The notes beneath the pieces were generated by a model that ran no database searches, was not told where the DNA came from, and was given only the letters and a program-made list of their open reading frames with translations. Below, piece after piece: positions 19,191 through 28,085 of a stretch of 64,000 bases of DNA (within the stretch, counting starts at the first letter, position 1; the number at the start of each line of letters is the position of its first letter). Source of the DNA: Xenorhabdus budapestensis (lineage in GTDB: Bacteria > Pseudomonadota > Gammaproteobacteria > Enterobacterales > Enterobacteriaceae); NCBI RefSeq assembly GCF_002632465.1, contig NZ_NIBS01000012.1, positions 54,985-118,984 on the forward strand. Reading direction: 5' to 3'. The position numbers and the translations under genes are program-made.

Positions 19191-20363
19191 TCAGCGAGTA
19201 TACAGGTAAACCGCTCCGTCCTTCGCCTGCACCATCAGCTTATCACTGGCAACCAAGGGACGACTCAAAAGGCCGGAACTATCAACTTTATGCTGAGCAA
19301 CAAATTGACCATCAGCCATATTTAACCAGTGCAGGTAACCTTCTCCATCACCTACAACCAGATAGCCATTATACATTCCTGGTGCAGTGAGATTACGGTG
19401 TAACAGATCGTTTTGAGACCAGATTGTTACCCCATCACTCTTGCGCAAGGATAAAATCCGATCGTCCTGATCAACAATGAAAATATTATTGTCAGTCACA
19501 ACCATATCATTCACAGAGCCCAGATCACGCTTCCAAATAATCTGGCCGGAGCGCATATCCATCGCCACTAAGTTGCCATTATAAGCAATAGCATAAATGA
19601 CATTATCAGAAATGACCGGGGTCATATCAACATCATTCAGACGATCAATTTCAGTTGCCCCTGTCACCTGAGAGATACGCTGCTGCCAAATCAACTGCCC
19701 CTGAGAAAGCAAGACAGCACTGACACGGCCATTATCACCGCCGACAATTGCTGCTCCGTATGCTATAGCGGGTGCCGATTCACCACGGACAGATAGCGGA
19801 GGTGTGTCCATATTGATTGACCAGGCAACAGAGCCATCATTTTCATTCAAAGCCTGCAACATGCCATTGCCGGTATGGATCAGAACAAGGCCATCACTCA
19901 CGACCGGATGAGATAATGCTTCACCGGCAACCTGAGATTCCCACTCAACCTTACCATTTGTGGAATCCAATGCGATAACTTTTGCTTTTTCTGTACCAAT
20001 ATACAGACGATCACCCGATACAGTCAGACCACCGGACAATAGTGCCGGCAGACGAGATGATAACAACCCTGTTTTCTCAGACAGATCCGTTGACCATAAT
20101 TCTTTACCACTGTCTATCTCAAATGCTTTAACGATGCCATGACGATCGGCAACATAAACCGTTGAACCTTGCCAAGCCGGCGACAAGTGAGAGTAATAGT
20201 GCCCGACACCATTGCCAACCGACTTATCCCAAACCACACGCGGGTTGAATTGATTTTCAACCTTTGTCAGTGGGGACATTGTTACCGTATCCTGTTCACT
20301 TGAGCAACCTGCCAGCAAAACAGAAGCAACCAGCCCAACCAAGAGTGTTTTTCGCAGTTGCAT
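19191..20363 (-). CDS. bamB: Outer membrane assembly lipoprotein BamB
   Basis: The 390-residue lipoprotein is a scaffold subunit of the BAM complex in the outer membrane. It has a signal peptide ending in the lipobox LLAGC near residue 20. The rest is an eight-bladed PQQ-type beta-propeller, seen as repeats such as GKELWSTDL, GKVEWESQV, GSVAWSINM, GQLIWQQRI and GQIIWKRDL. E. coli BamB is 392 residues. Only 14 bp separate it from yfgM, so the two are one operon. Confidence 0.97.
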   Translation of the reverse strand: MQLRKTLLVGLVASVLLAGCSSEQDTVTMSPLTKVENQFNPRVVWDKSVGNGVGHYYSHLSPAWQGSTVYVADRHGIVKAFEIDSGKELWSTDLSEKTGLLSSRLPALLSGGLTVSGDRLYIGTEKAKVIALDSTNGKVEWESQVAGEALSHPVVSDGLVLIHTGNGMLQALNENDGSVAWSINMDTPPLSVRGESAPAIAYGAAIVGGDNGRVSAVLLSQGQLIWQQRISQVTGATEIDRLNDVDMTPVISDNVIYAIAYNGNLVAMDMRSGQIIWKRDLGSVNDMVVTDNNIFIVDQDDRILSLRKSDGVTIWSQNDLLHRNLTAPGMYNGYLVVGDGEGYLHWLNMADGQFVAQHKVDSSGLLSRPLVASDKLMVQAKDGAVYLYTR

Positions 20364-20377
20364 TAGAGTTGGCTCCC

Positions 20378-20998
20378 TTAGTTGGATAAGTTATCTAGTT
20401 TAATTTGAATCATTGATTTCAAAGCCTGAGAACCCTGAGCGCTTAGCCCATTGGAGTATGCCTCACGCGCACCTTTAATATTCCCTTTCTTCGCCAGAAT
20501 ATCACCACGGATATCCTCAGCTATTAACCGCCATCCCTTACTTTTGACTTGTTCCAGTGTTTTCAATGCAGCATCAGTTTTATCTTCTGCTAACTGAACC
20601 CGGGCCAGACGAATATTGGACAAATCCACCATATTCTGATCTTTCGCTTTACCTGAAGCCACCAGCAAATATTTTTCTGCCTGTGCCAAATCATTTTTAT
20701 CAGCAGCGTGTTTTGCTAATTCCATATCCATCATCACACCGTAGATGTTATTCGTTTCATTAGCGAATTTCTCTACGGCAGTGATGCTTTCTTTCGAATC
20801 CGATGCCAGTGATTTGTTCAGTTGTTCGAATTGTACCGCGGTATCCTGTAGCTGGTTTGTTTGGTGAGATTGCCAGTAACGCCAACCAACAATTGCCCCA
20901 ATTCCCAATACTAAGCCAACAGCAATGTACTTACCGTTGTCGACAAAAAAACGCTTTATTGCATCAACTTGTTCAATTTCAGTGGTATAGGCTTCCAC
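20378..20998 (-). CDS. yfgM: YfgM, TPR-domain protein of the periplasmic chaperone network
   Basis: The 206-residue protein has a cytoplasmic N-terminus (YTTEIEQVDAIKRFF), one membrane span (YIAVGLVLGIGAIVGWRYW, about 24-42) and a periplasmic TPR-like domain. E. coli YfgM (206) associates with SecYEG and PpiD. It lies 11 bp after hisS and 14 bp before bamB, in the conserved order. Confidence 0.95.
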   Translation of the reverse strand: MEAYTTEIEQVDAIKRFFVDNGKYIAVGLVLGIGAIVGWRYWQSHQTNQLQDTAVQFEQLNKSLASDSKESITAVEKFANETNNIYGVMMDMELAKHAADKNDLAQAEKYLLVASGKAKDQNMVDLSNIRLARVQLAEDKTDAALKTLEQVKSKGWRLIAEDIRGDILAKKGNIKGAREAYSNGLSAQGSQALKSMIQIKLDNLSN

Positions 20999-21009
20999 AG
21001 AGTCTCTCC

Positions 21010-22287
21010 TTAGCCTAACAGTTCGCTCAAACGTGCTGCGATCGCTTGTTGTGGCAATGTTTGTTGCTCACCATTACGTAAATCTTTTACGGTGACATTA
21101 CCCGTACTCATTTCATCTTCTCCGAGGAGTAAAGCAACTTTGGCGCCATGCTTACCTGCACGTCCCAATTGCTTCTTGAAGTTACCACCACCATGATTGG
21201 TCATCAGGCGTAATTCAGGCAACTCATCACGGATTTTCTCCGCCAGAATCAATGCTGCCTGTTGGCTACCCTCACCAAAGGAAGAGAGATAAACATCTGC
21301 AACAGTAAGATCTGCAACAAATTCAGGGTTCACTTCCTGAACCAACAGGATCATACGCTCCATCCCCATTGCAAAACCTACTGCTGGTGTTGCTTTTCCG
21401 CCCAGTTGTTCAACCAATCCATCGTAGCGCCCTCCCGCACAAACCGTGCCTTGCGCGCCCAATGCAGAAGTCACCCATTCAAAGACCGTGCGGTTGTAAT
21501 AGTCAAGACCACGGACCAAACGCTGGTTGATACGATATTGAATACCCACAGCGTCCAGAATTTGGCACAGGCCATCAAAGTGCTCTTTTGACTCTGCATC
21601 AAGATAATCAAACATGGCAGGTGCGTCATTAAGAAGAGCCTGAATGTCAGGATTTTTAGAATCCAGTACACGCAATGGATTTGTGTACATGCGACGCAGA
21701 CAATCTTCGTCCAGTCTCTCTTTATGCTGCTCAAGGAATGCGACCAGTGCTTCACGATAGTTTGCACGCGCTTCCAGAGAGCCAATTGAGTTCAATTCGA
21801 GTGTCACATGCTCAGCAATACCCAACTCACGCCACCAACGTGCAGTCATCAGGATCATTTCGGCGTCGATATCCGGCCCTTGCAGACCAAACACTTCTGC
21901 ACCTAATTGATGGAATTGGCGATAACGGCCCTTTTGTGGACGTTCATAGCGAAACATCGGGCCAATGTACCATAAACGTTGTTCCTGATTGTACAGCAGA
22001 CCATGCTGAATACCGGCACGAACGCAGCCTGCGGTATTTTCCGGGCGCAAAGTCAAACTTTCTCCATTACGGTCATCGAATGTGTACATCTCTTTTTCGA
22101 CAACATCAGTAACTTCCCCAATTGCGCGTTTGAATAACGGGGTCTGCTCTACAATCGGTGTTCTAATTTCACTAAAACCATAACCAGCCAACACACGTTT
22201 CATAGTAGACTCAACACGTTGCCAGATAGCTGTTTCAGCAGGAAGGCAATCGTTCATGCCACGAATCGCCGGAATATTTTTTGCCAT
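21010..22287 (-). CDS. hisS: Histidyl-tRNA synthetase
   Basis: The 425-residue class II synthetase (E. coli 424) has class II motif 2 ([17 protein letters not shown]), the histidine motifs [12 protein letters not shown] and [14 protein letters not shown], motif 3 GFAMGMERM, and a C-terminal anticodon-binding domain. It charges tRNA-His. A hairpin lies between it and ispG upstream. Confidence 0.98.
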   Translation of the reverse strand: MAKNIPAIRGMNDCLPAETAIWQRVESTMKRVLAGYGFSEIRTPIVEQTPLFKRAIGEVTDVVEKEMYTFDDRNGESLTLRPENTAGCVRAGIQHGLLYNQEQRLWYIGPMFRYERPQKGRYRQFHQLGAEVFGLQGPDIDAEMILMTARWWRELGIAEHVTLELNSIGSLEARANYREALVAFLEQHKERLDEDCLRRMYTNPLRVLDSKNPDIQALLNDAPAMFDYLDAESKEHFDGLCQILDAVGIQYRINQRLVRGLDYYNRTVFEWVTSALGAQGTVCAGGRYDGLVEQLGGKATPAVGFAMGMERMILLVQEVNPEFVADLTVADVYLSSFGEGSQQAALILAEKIRDELPELRLMTNHGGGNFKKQLGRAGKHGAKVALLLGEDEMSTGNVTVKDLRNGEQQTLPQQAIAARLSELLG

Positions 22288-22336
22288 GTTTATCTCTTAT
22301 TAATATTTCTAAGTTCAATCAGTAAACAAAACAATA

Positions 22337-22359
22337 CCGACTCTGATAACATGAGTCGG
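22337..22359 (-). terminator. Hairpin between ispG and hisS
   Basis: CCGACTC and GAGTCGG pair around a 9-nt loop, with ATTGTTTTG after it on the minus strand. It may be a weak terminator of ispG. Confidence 0.5.
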
Positions 22360-22369
22360 CATCGGTATC

Positions 22370-23491
22370 TTATTTATCAAGCTGATTAATACTAATCCGG
22401 TTATTGGCATCAAGAATAGTTGCCTTGGCTCGGATTTTCGCTTCAAGCTGGTCAATCAAATTATTATTGTCGAGACGCTCTTTTTGGCGAACACCATCTT
22501 CATAAAAACCGCTTTTTGTTTTTGCGCCAGTCACACCCAATGTTGAGACTTCAGCTTCTCCGGGGCCATTTACAACACAACCAATGATGGAAACATCCAT
22601 TGGTGTGATCAAATCCTCAAGACGTTGTTCAAGCGCATTCACTGTACCGATAACATCGAACTCCTGACGGGAACACGTCGGACAGGCAATAAAGTTGATG
22701 CCTCTTGAACGAATGCGTAATGCTTTTAGCATATCGAAGCCGACTTTAACCTCTTCCACCGGGTCAGCAGCCAGAGAGATGCGCAAAGTATCACCAATTC
22801 CTTTGGATAACAGAATACCCAGCCCAATTGAAGATTTCACTGCACCTGCACGAGCACCTCCGGCTTCTGTAATACCCAAATGCAGAGGTTGATCGATTTT
22901 TTGCGCCAGCAAGCGGTAAGCTCCTACTGCCAGAAACACATCAGACGCCTTAACACTGACTTTAAACTGATCAAAGTTCAGGCGGTCAAGAATATCGACA
23001 TGGCGCATAGCAGATTCAACCAGAGCTTCTGATGTTGGCTCTCCATATTTTTCCTGTAAATCTTTTTCTAAAGAGCCACCATTCACTCCAATACGAATAG
23101 GTATATTATTGTGACGGGCACAATCCACAACCTGACGAATACGTTCCTCGTTACCAATATTACCGGGGTTGATACGCAGACAATCAACACCATATTCCGC
23201 AACTTTCAATGCAATACGGTAATCAAAATGGATATCGGCAACCAGCGGAACATTGACTTGCTGTTTGATGGATTTGAAGGCTTCCGCCGCATCCATAGTG
23301 GGAACCGAAACACGGACAATATCAACACCTACACGCTCCAGCGATTTGATCTGATTGACTGTCGCCTCAATATCAGTTGTTCGTGTGTTGGTCATTGACT
23401 GCACCGTAATTGGTGCATTATCCCCGATGGGTACACTACCAACATAGATGCGTGTGGATTTACGTCTTTTTATCGGTGATTCATTATGCAT
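22370..23491 (-). CDS. ispG: 4-hydroxy-3-methylbut-2-enyl diphosphate synthase
   Basis: The 373-residue [4Fe-4S] enzyme catalyses the penultimate step of the MEP isoprenoid pathway. The cluster cysteines are in [10 protein letters not shown] and, about 30 residues on, [13 protein letters not shown]. The N-terminal TIM barrel has [20 protein letters not shown]. coli IspG is 372 residues. It depends on Fe-S cluster supply from the isc operon found later in this window. Confidence 0.98.
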   Translation of the reverse strand: MHNESPIKRRKSTRIYVGSVPIGDNAPITVQSMTNTRTTDIEATVNQIKSLERVGVDIVRVSVPTMDAAEAFKSIKQQVNVPLVADIHFDYRIALKVAEYGVDCLRINPGNIGNEERIRQVVDCARHNNIPIRIGVNGGSLEKDLQEKYGEPTSEALVESAMRHVDILDRLNFDQFKVSVKASDVFLAVGAYRLLAQKIDQPLHLGITEAGGARAGAVKSSIGLGILLSKGIGDTLRISLAADPVEEVKVGFDMLKALRIRSRGINFIACPTCSRQEFDVIGTVNALEQRLEDLITPMDVSIIGCVVNGPGEAEVSTLGVTGAKTKSGFYEDGVRQKERLDNNNLIDQLEAKIRAKATILDANNRISINQLDK

Positions 23492-23639
23492 TTTTACATT
23501 ACTCCCCTACATCCCTGTATTTTGCTTATAAAAATTACAACATGCTGTGATGAATAATACACGCAGGGGAACCTGAACCCCAGTTCAACATTCGCCCAAA
23601 ACATTCGCCCAAAAATATTTGCCCAAACCGCGAGTCAGT

Positions 23640-24671
23640 TTATGGAAATGTCAGTCTGGCAGCGGAACCTTTCTTAATAAACTCATCCAGATTCACGTGG
23701 TTCCCTTGAAATTCTATATTAACCTGAGCTGGTGCACCAATATGTAGCGAGTAAGGTAAAGTGCCTGACAATTTTAGGCTATCTCCCCTATTTTTGGTGC
23801 CGCTAAACAGTTTCTTACCTTTGGCATCTCTAATATCTAACCAACATTCACCAGTAAAGTTAATGACCAGTTCATTGCTGTTCATTGCACTGACCTGACT
23901 CACATTTGTCGATGGAGAACTAACAGCAGAATTTGATACTGTACCCGCTGCTGATGCGGCATTCTCTATACCTTGGTTTGTAGAAATACCCTGATTTGTA
24001 GAAGCAACGTTCGTGGCAACAGTGTTATCGGAAGCAGTATTATCGGAAGTAATGTTATCAAATACAGTATTACTGGCGACATTATTCACAGCAGGTTGAT
24101 TGCCCGATAATGGAACAATTTTAGACTCAGTTGCTACAGGCGCAGAAGCGCTGGAAGAAGACGACACATTGGCAGGCGTAGAGTTTGCACCGGATAATGC
24201 ATTACCAGTTTGTAGCTGTGCCTCAGTTTGCTTTGTCATGGAAGCCAGTTCTTTTTGTTGTGCTTTATAATTTTGCCACCACCACAGGCCGGTCATGCCC
24301 AGTAATATGATTATCACAAACCATGTTAGCTTCATCAGCCAGCCATCACGCTTTTTACGTATTTTTTGGGCAGAAAAGCTCTGCATCGGAGAAGTTTTTA
24401 CTGCCTTATTCGGCATTTGTGCATCCAGCTTGGTTAAAAGCTCAGATTCAGGTACTTGGACAAGTTTCGCATAGGCACGAATATAACCGCGGAAGAATGT
24501 CGGTACGATATTAGCGGGGACATTATCTTCTTCGATATCACGAACAGTGGATACTTTAAGACACAAGCGATCTGCCACAGTTTGCTGAGAAAGCTCAAGT
24601 TTTTCACGAGCCTGACGCAAGATCTGACCTGCTGTCAGATTGGCTTCTTCTGGGTAAGTTTCAGTCTTCAT
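23640..24671 (-). CDS. rodZ: Cytoskeleton protein RodZ
   Basis: The 343-residue bitopic protein links MreB to the cell-wall elongation machinery. An N-terminal Cro/CI-type HTH (GQILRQAREKLELSQQTVAD) is followed by a basic stretch, one membrane span (LTWFVIIILLGMTGLWWW, about 113-131), a Ser/Thr/Asn-rich periplasmic linker and the C-terminal domain that begins near ECWLDIRDAKGKKLF. The linker contains short internal repeats (SDNTASDNT, STNQGISTNQGI) that suggest slippage-driven growth. Position before ispG matches E. coli. Confidence 0.95.
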   Translation of the reverse strand: MKTETYPEEANLTAGQILRQAREKLELSQQTVADRLCLKVSTVRDIEEDNVPANIVPTFFRGYIRAYAKLVQVPESELLTKLDAQMPNKAVKTSPMQSFSAQKIRKKRDGWLMKLTWFVIIILLGMTGLWWWQNYKAQQKELASMTKQTEAQLQTGNALSGANSTPANVSSSSSASAPVATESKIVPLSGNQPAVNNVASNTVFDNITSDNTASDNTVATNVASTNQGISTNQGIENAASAAGTVSNSAVSSPSTNVSQVSAMNSNELVINFTGECWLDIRDAKGKKLFSGTKNRGDSLKLSGTLPYSLHIGAPAQVNIEFQGNHVNLDEFIKKGSAARLTFP

Positions 24672-24801
24672 TATCTAAGGACACTGGTACTGTTCAGGTT
24701 TAAAGTATTTACACAAATTAATTTGATATAACATCCAACTTAATTTGTGTAGCGAAATCATTTCATACTGCATCGAACACAGAAAATCATTTGTCACAAC
24801 C

Positions 24802-24819
24802 TACTGATTAAAATCAGTA
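24802..24819. other. Perfect short palindrome after the pilW-like gene
   Basis: TACTGATT and AATCAGTA pair with a 2-nt loop. No T run follows on the minus strand, so its role as a terminator is doubtful. Confidence 0.4.
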
Positions 24820-24828
24820 TTATTGCAA

Positions 24829-25242
24829 TCAACATTGACTGCAATAACATAAGTTTGTGTTATTTTCCGTGGCCAACTTTTTAGCTTCTTCGTACCGTTT
24901 TTGTTCACAGAGAAAAACGGAATAATGGCGTACTACAGTATCATTTTCCGTCGCATACTGCATTGCCATTCTAAAATGCTGGTCAGCAGATTCAGGCTGG
25001 CCTGCATATTGTTCATGCAGTGCCATCCCCAGATGCGCTTCTGGATGACGAGGTTCCACCAGCAGAATTTTTTCAAAATGAAATTTGGCAGCCGGTAAAT
25101 TCCGTTCTGCCAAATACGCCTTTCCTAGCTGTAACCGAGTATCTACTGCAACAACTTGATGGGCACGGCGTTGAGAATACTCCGCACAGCCAACCATCAA
25201 GCTACAACAAACTATAGACCAAATTATTGATTTCCGTATCAT
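24829..25242 (-). CDS. PilW/PilF-like TPR lipoprotein, C-terminally shortened
   Basis: The 137-residue lipoprotein has a signal peptide and lipobox (SLMVGC), then two to three TPR-like helices (LQLGKAYLAERNLPAAKFHFEKIL and HLGMALHEQYAGQPESADQHF are each within a repeat). Full-length PilW proteins in related bacteria are about 250 residues with more repeats. This one ends after KRYEEAKKLA in a tail (NTNLCYCSQC) with no TPR character, and I see no continuation in the other frames. It is probably truncated, and may not be functional. It lies between rlmN and rodZ, the usual place. Confidence 0.75.
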   Translation of the reverse strand: MIRKSIIWSIVCCSLMVGCAEYSQRRAHQVVAVDTRLQLGKAYLAERNLPAAKFHFEKILLVEPRHPEAHLGMALHEQYAGQPESADQHFRMAMQYATENDTVVRHYSVFLCEQKRYEEAKKLATENNTNLCYCSQC

Positions 25243-25313
25243 ACTATTTTCATTTATCAGAATATGTCAAACTTCGCCAGATTTTTAGCCATTTACCAAT
25301 ATTAAACAGAAAA

Positions 25314-26492
25314 TTAGACTGTTTTTACTTGAATAGGTTCACCTGCCAGACGTTTTTTCAATGTTCGCTTTGTTCTATCAATGACATCACCAGCAAGCTG
25401 TCCACAGGCAGCGTCAATATCATCTCCCCTTGTTTTACGCACAATGGTGGTGAAACCATATCCCATCAAGACTTTCGCAAAACGGTCAATTCGGCTGTTG
25501 GAACTACGTCCATAAGGCGCGCCAGGAAATGGGTTCCATGGGATCAAATTGATCTTACTTGGCGTATCTTTCAGGCATTCTGCCAATTGGTGTGCTTGTT
25601 CTACGCTGTCATTGACATGGTCAAGCATCACGTACTCCACCGTAACCCGCCCCTGGTTAGCATTAGATTTTGTCAAATAACGACGCACACCTGCCAGAAA
25701 CTCTTCAATATTGTACTTGCGGTTAATCGGGACAATTTCATCACGAACATCATCAGTCGGTGCATGGAGAGAAATTGCCAATGCAACGTCAATCATATCA
25801 CCCAGCTTGTCCAATGCAGGTACTACACCTGATGTTGATAGCGTTACACGACGTTTTGACAGACCGAAGCCAAAATCATCCATCATAATTTCCATAGCTG
25901 GCACAACATTGTTTAAGTTGAGCAGCGGTTCCCCCATCCCCATCATAACCACATTGGTGATTGGACGGCGACCACTGGATTTCAACGAGCCAATAATTTT
26001 AGCAGCACGCCAAACTTGACCAATAATTTCAGAAACCCGCAGGTTGCGGTTAAATCCCTGCTGCGCAGTGGAGCAAAATTTACATTCTAAAGCACATCCT
26101 ACCTGAGATGAGACACACAGTGTTGCGCGATCATCTTCTGGGATATAAACCGTTTCAACCTGTTGGTCACCAACAGTAATCGCCCATTTGATAGTACCAT
26201 CCGAAGAGCGCTGTTCTTCCGCAACTTCAGGTGCTCTGATTTCAGCAACTTGTTGTAGTTTTGCTCTGAGCACTTTGTTGATGTCTGTCATTTGCTCAAA
26301 ATCGTCATAGCAATAGTGGTAAATCCATTTCATGACCTGATCAGCACGAAAAGGTTTTTCCCCCATTTCAACAAAAAACTGACGCATCTGTTTACGATTG
26401 AGGTCAAGCAGATTAATTTTGCCGATTTTCTTATCGGGTGTGAAAGATATGGCGGGAGTTGAAGATTGTACGGTTGCGTTAAGTTGGGACAT
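25314..26492 (-). CDS. rlmN: Dual-specificity 23S rRNA/tRNA C2 methyltransferase RlmN
   Basis: The 392-residue radical SAM enzyme methylates A2503 of 23S rRNA and A37 of some tRNAs. It has the CxxxCxxC cluster motif in [14 protein letters not shown], the GMGEPLLN motif, and the conserved C-terminal Cys in [14 protein letters not shown]. coli RlmN is 384 residues. It needs a [4Fe-4S] cluster and is neighbour to the pilW-like gene and ndk as in the backbone order. Confidence 0.97.
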   Translation of the reverse strand: MSQLNATVQSSTPAISFTPDKKIGKINLLDLNRKQMRQFFVEMGEKPFRADQVMKWIYHYCYDDFEQMTDINKVLRAKLQQVAEIRAPEVAEEQRSSDGTIKWAITVGDQQVETVYIPEDDRATLCVSSQVGCALECKFCSTAQQGFNRNLRVSEIIGQVWRAAKIIGSLKSSGRRPITNVVMMGMGEPLLNLNNVVPAMEIMMDDFGFGLSKRRVTLSTSGVVPALDKLGDMIDVALAISLHAPTDDVRDEIVPINRKYNIEEFLAGVRRYLTKSNANQGRVTVEYVMLDHVNDSVEQAHQLAECLKDTPSKINLIPWNPFPGAPYGRSSNSRIDRFAKVLMGYGFTTIVRKTRGDDIDAACGQLAGDVIDRTKRTLKKRLAGEPIQVKTV

Positions 26493-26652
26493 TGTTACAT
26501 CGCCTCGTTGTTACACTTTCGGCTCTGTGCTGATTTTATTTCAGCACTAAGTTTTCATGCGGTGACTGCCAATTCAATAGACACTGTTTTAAAGAATATA
26601 TTCCAGTAATGTATTCAGCGTAAATTGATATATAAGATATACCTTTCATATA

Positions 26653-26698
26653 TATACCCGTCGTCTTTCAAGTCGCATCTTGAAATCCATAGGGTATA
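26653..26698. repeat. TATACCC palindromic repeat, short form
   Basis: Begins TATACCCGTCGTCTTTC and ends CATAGGGTATA; the inner arms TTCAAG and CTTGAA form a second stem. It is one of a dispersed family in this window (19088, 26653, 26790, 30436, 40351, 46869). Confidence 0.85.
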
Positions 26699-26715
26699 GG
26701 TATAAAAATAGTAAA

Positions 26716-26743
26716 CGCCCCGCTAAATCAAATCAGCGGGGCG
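26716..26743 (-). terminator. Strong hairpin, likely ndk terminator
   Basis: CGCCCCGCT and AGCGGGGCG pair perfectly around a 10-nt loop. The minus strand then reads TTTACTATTTTTA. It is downstream of ndk and upstream of rlmN. Confidence 0.75.
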
Positions 26744-26789
26744 CCGTATTGTACAAACTTTACTGTACAGATGCTACGAGTAACTGAAA

Positions 26790-26863
26790 GTATCCCTTTT
26801 CAAGCTTTATTAGGATTGGCGGCATTCATTGCCCCTTTCCTGTAACTTGATATCTATTGGGTA
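26790..26863. repeat. Diverged copy of the TATACCC palindromic repeat
   Basis: It starts TATCCCTTTTCAAGC and ends GTAACTTGATATCTATTGGG. The centre is longer and unrelated to the other copies. It lies right after the ndk stop. Confidence 0.6.
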
Positions 26864-26875
26864 GATTCAGTGATA

Positions 26876-27304
26876 TCAGTGGCGAAAAAAAACTTCATCA
26901 TCACTGAAGAAATAAGCAATTTCACGATTTGCAGATTCAATAGAATCTGAACCGTGAACAGCATTTTCAGTAAAGCTATCTGCATAATCTGCACGCAGAG
27001 TACCCGCCAGGGCATTGTCCGGGTTGGTTGCACCCATCAGGTCACGGTGACGCTGAACTGCATTTTCACCTTCCAGAACCTGCACCATGATTGGGCCAGA
27101 TGTCATGAATTCTACCAGGCCGTCAAAGAAAGGGCGGCCGTTGTGTTCAGCATAAAAACCTTCTGCTTGTTCACGTGTTAAATGCAACATTTTAGCCGCG
27201 ATGATTTTAAAACCAGCACTTTCAAAACGGGCATAGATGGAACCGATAACATCTTTCTTCACAGCATTAGGCTTAATAATGGAAAAAGTACGTTCAATCG
27301 TCAT
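26876..27304 (-). CDS. ndk: Nucleoside diphosphate kinase
   Basis: The 142-residue enzyme equalizes NTP pools by transferring phosphate through a histidine. It has the N-terminal [15 protein letters not shown] and the active-site histidine in [13 protein letters not shown]. The length is standard (E. coli 143). It is a monocistronic unit, with a strong hairpin 130 bp downstream. Confidence 0.98.
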   Translation of the reverse strand: MTIERTFSIIKPNAVKKDVIGSIYARFESAGFKIIAAKMLHLTREQAEGFYAEHNGRPFFDGLVEFMTSGPIMVQVLEGENAVQRHRDLMGATNPDNALAGTLRADYADSFTENAVHGSDSIESANREIAYFFSDDEVFFRH

Positions 27305-27571
27305 TGGATAACCTCTTTGGCACTTTCAGCGATGACTTATTTTAATTTTTAATTCCCTCTGACAAAGCAGAAGGACAGAATTTACCCTGTTTTCCTGACA
27401 GGAATAAAAATAGGCGTTGATTATAGGAGGAGACTTTCTGCTTGCCTACAAGAAACACAACATTTTATTAAAACCTTCTTAGCGAAAATTATAATTTTTT
27501 AGCACAAATCACATTTTCACTGTATAACTCAGTTTAAGACAATGTGGGATAAACCTGTTTTCAGTACTCAA

Positions 27572-27898
27572 TTACAAAACGGTATCTTTCACGCATTGAA
27601 TAAAAGGTTTGAGCTGATCTTGCCTTTTCTCATCCAATGGTTTCTTAGTTTCATCAGAAACTTCAAATTGCCCTTTAAATTGTTCATTACTGTCTTTCGT
27701 TGTCTTATCAGATGTAACAATAATGCTAAAGGTATATTTATGCCCTTCGGGCAATAAATATGTACATTTTTTCAATGCACCAGGATTCACTGATTCTTTA
27801 TTTGCTATTTTATTACCAACCTCTTTGGCTAGCTTATCAGCCAAAGAGAGCGGAGCATAAAATAACTCCAAAAGTACGGCATATGAAAATATTTTCAT
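27572..27898 (-). CDS. Small exported hypothetical protein
   Basis: The 108-residue protein has a signal peptide (MKIFSYAVLLELFYAPLSLA, cut likely after SLA) and a mature part of about 88 residues rich in lysine. Two cysteines (KKCTYLL and IQCVKD) could form a disulfide in the periplasm. I recognise no family. It fills the gap between pbpC and ndk, with AT-rich DNA on both sides, and is absent at this place in E. coli. Confidence 0.65.
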   Translation of the reverse strand: MKIFSYAVLLELFYAPLSLADKLAKEVGNKIANKESVNPGALKKCTYLLPEGHKYTFSIIVTSDKTTKDSNEQFKGQFEVSDETKKPLDEKRQDQLKPFIQCVKDTVL

Positions 27899-28085
27899 TT
27901 TTATTTTCTCACTGGTTAAATTGACATAACACCTAATAGATAGATTGCAACTTATTGATTAACCATCTTTAAATTCCAATATTTTCAACGCAAAAAATAG
28001 TAGTAAAATTATTTTAAAACCAAAAACACTGTTAATATCATGTTTATAAAAGAATATTTATCCGATTTCACAAGTCATTACCTAA

